Shown here piece after piece: positions 5,376-5,923 of a DNA stretch of 5,923 nt. This DNA comes from an uncultured Eubacteriales bacterium (GTDB lineage Bacteria > Bacillota > Clostridia > Peptostreptococcales > Anaerovoracaceae): positions 1 to 5,923 of the forward strand of contig CADCRD010000131.1 in the NCBI GenBank assembly GCA_902803725.1. Direction: 5' to 3'. Every line of letters starts with the position of its first letter. Positions within the stretch are counted from its first letter, which is position 1. A program made the translations under genes and the position numbers. The notes beneath the pieces were generated by a model, which did no database searches, was not told where the DNA came from, and was given only the letters and a program-made list of their open reading frames with translations.

Positions 5376-5923
5376 ATGAAAAATAAATTGATATGTGTGA
5401 CCAACAGGCATCTCTGTGAAGACGATTTTCTTGATCGTCTTCGCGGCATCGCCTGTGCGGGAAATGAACTTAATAACTCAGACAATAAGCGGCAGACTGA
5501 ATTTTGGGGCATAATGCTGCGCGAAAAAGATTTGTCTTTTCCGGAGTATGAAAAACTGGCCCGTGAAGTCAAAAAAATCTGCGATAATGCAGGAGTTGTT
5601 TTTATTGCGCATTTTTTTACCGGCATCGGTTTTACAGATCATCTTCACCTGCCGCTCCACAAATTAAAAAAGTATCGTAAGCATCAAGGCTGCACAGACA
5701 AACATACATATCTTGGTGCTTCCTGTCATTCAGTCGAAGACGCTCAGCTTGCTGAATCCCTTGGCTGTTCTTACATAACATTCGGCCATGTCTTTGAGAC
5801 TGATTGCAAAAAAGGCCTGGCACCCAAAGGTCTTTCTCTGCTGAATGATGTTGTCCGCAGTGTTTCGATACCCGTATATGCCATTGGCGGGATATCCCCC
5901 GAAAACTATCATCAGATCATCCA
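5376..5923 (+). CDS. tenI: Thiazole tautomerase TenI (3' end beyond the window)
   Basis: The frame is open from the ATG to the window end: 182 codons plus two bases, with perhaps 30-40 residues missing compared with B. subtilis TenI (about 205). It belongs to the ThiE/TenI (beta/alpha)8 barrel family, with the GIMLREKD strand (45-52) and a family-typical AIGGISPEN phosphate loop (169-177). The stretch FGHVFETDCKKGL (136-148) matches B. subtilis TenI, including the catalytic histidine (His122 there, His138 here). The ThiE Mg-pyrophosphate aspartates are missing: the NDD-like position reads AHF (78-80) and the GQ-D position reads LPLH (92-95). The gene therefore probably encodes the tautomerase that turns the ThiG product into the aromatic thiazole carboxylate, not thiamine-phosphate synthase. 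About 15 extra polar residues lie near 30-43. It follows thiH by 54 nt as the last visible operon member. Confidence 0.85.
   Translation, partial: MKNKLICVTNRHLCEDDFLDRLRGIACAGNELNNSDNKRQTEFWGIMLREKDLSFPEYEKLAREVKKICDNAGVVFIAHFFTGIGFTDHLHLPLHKLKKYRKHQGCTDKHTYLGASCHSVEDAQLAESLGCSYITFGHVFETDCKKGLAPKGLSLLNDVVRSVSIPVYAIGGISPENYHQII

Noticed and set aside
5330..5912. Several short minus-strand frames at the right end
   Set aside because: All are antisense to the open tenI frame, which shows clear TenI motifs up to the window edge.
1..5923. CRISPR arrays, insertion sequences, tRNA or rRNA genes, phage or defence genes
   Set aside because: No regularly spaced repeats, transposase or recombinase motifs, tRNA-like or rRNA-like stretches were seen. 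The window reads as ordinary metabolic chromosome.

Overview
The window looks like chromosomal DNA of an anaerobic, low-to-moderate GC Firmicute, most likely a Clostridia-class bacterium. The basis is strong AGGAGG-type ribosome binding sites, consensus sigma-A-type promoters, a terminator-type TPP riboswitch, a radical-SAM tyrosine lyase (ThiH) instead of the oxygen-dependent glycine oxidase ThiO, and the short 'family 2' type of ThiF. The species assignment is inference.

Left part (1-1970, minus strand): a class I/II PLP-dependent aminotransferase (113-1303) and, upstream of it, a GNAT N-acetyltransferase (1365-1892). Each has its own promoter candidate. A GCCGGC hairpin at 43-69 may end the transcript. 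Neither gene has a visible link to thiamine.

Middle (1893-2306, 414 bases without a protein gene): a divergent control region. It holds a minus-strand promoter for the acetyltransferase, a plus-strand TTGAAA-17-TATACT promoter, a complete TPP (THI-box) aptamer, and an intrinsic terminator just before thiS.

Right part (2307-5923, plus strand): thiS-thiF-thiG-thiH-tenI, the anaerobic branch for the thiazole half of thiamine. ThiF adenylates the C-terminal glycine of the small carrier ThiS, which then becomes a thiocarboxylate. ThiH cleaves tyrosine to dehydroglycine (2-iminoacetate). ThiG joins dehydroglycine, ThiS-borne sulfur and deoxyxylulose 5-phosphate into the thiazole. TenI aromatises (tautomerises) the thiazole product. 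The last gene is cut by the window edge and carries TenI signatures rather than ThiE signatures, although automated pipelines may call it thiE. Pyrimidine-branch genes (thiC, thiD) and the coupling enzyme ThiE are not in the window.

The content is a known pathway, and I see no evidence for a wholly new system. The points most worth a second look concern gene expression. thiG has its only good Shine-Dalgarno sequence 36 nt upstream of the start, separated by a perfect 8-bp hairpin that could bring it close; a 9-codon leader peptide is the competing explanation. tenI has a weaker version of the same layout.
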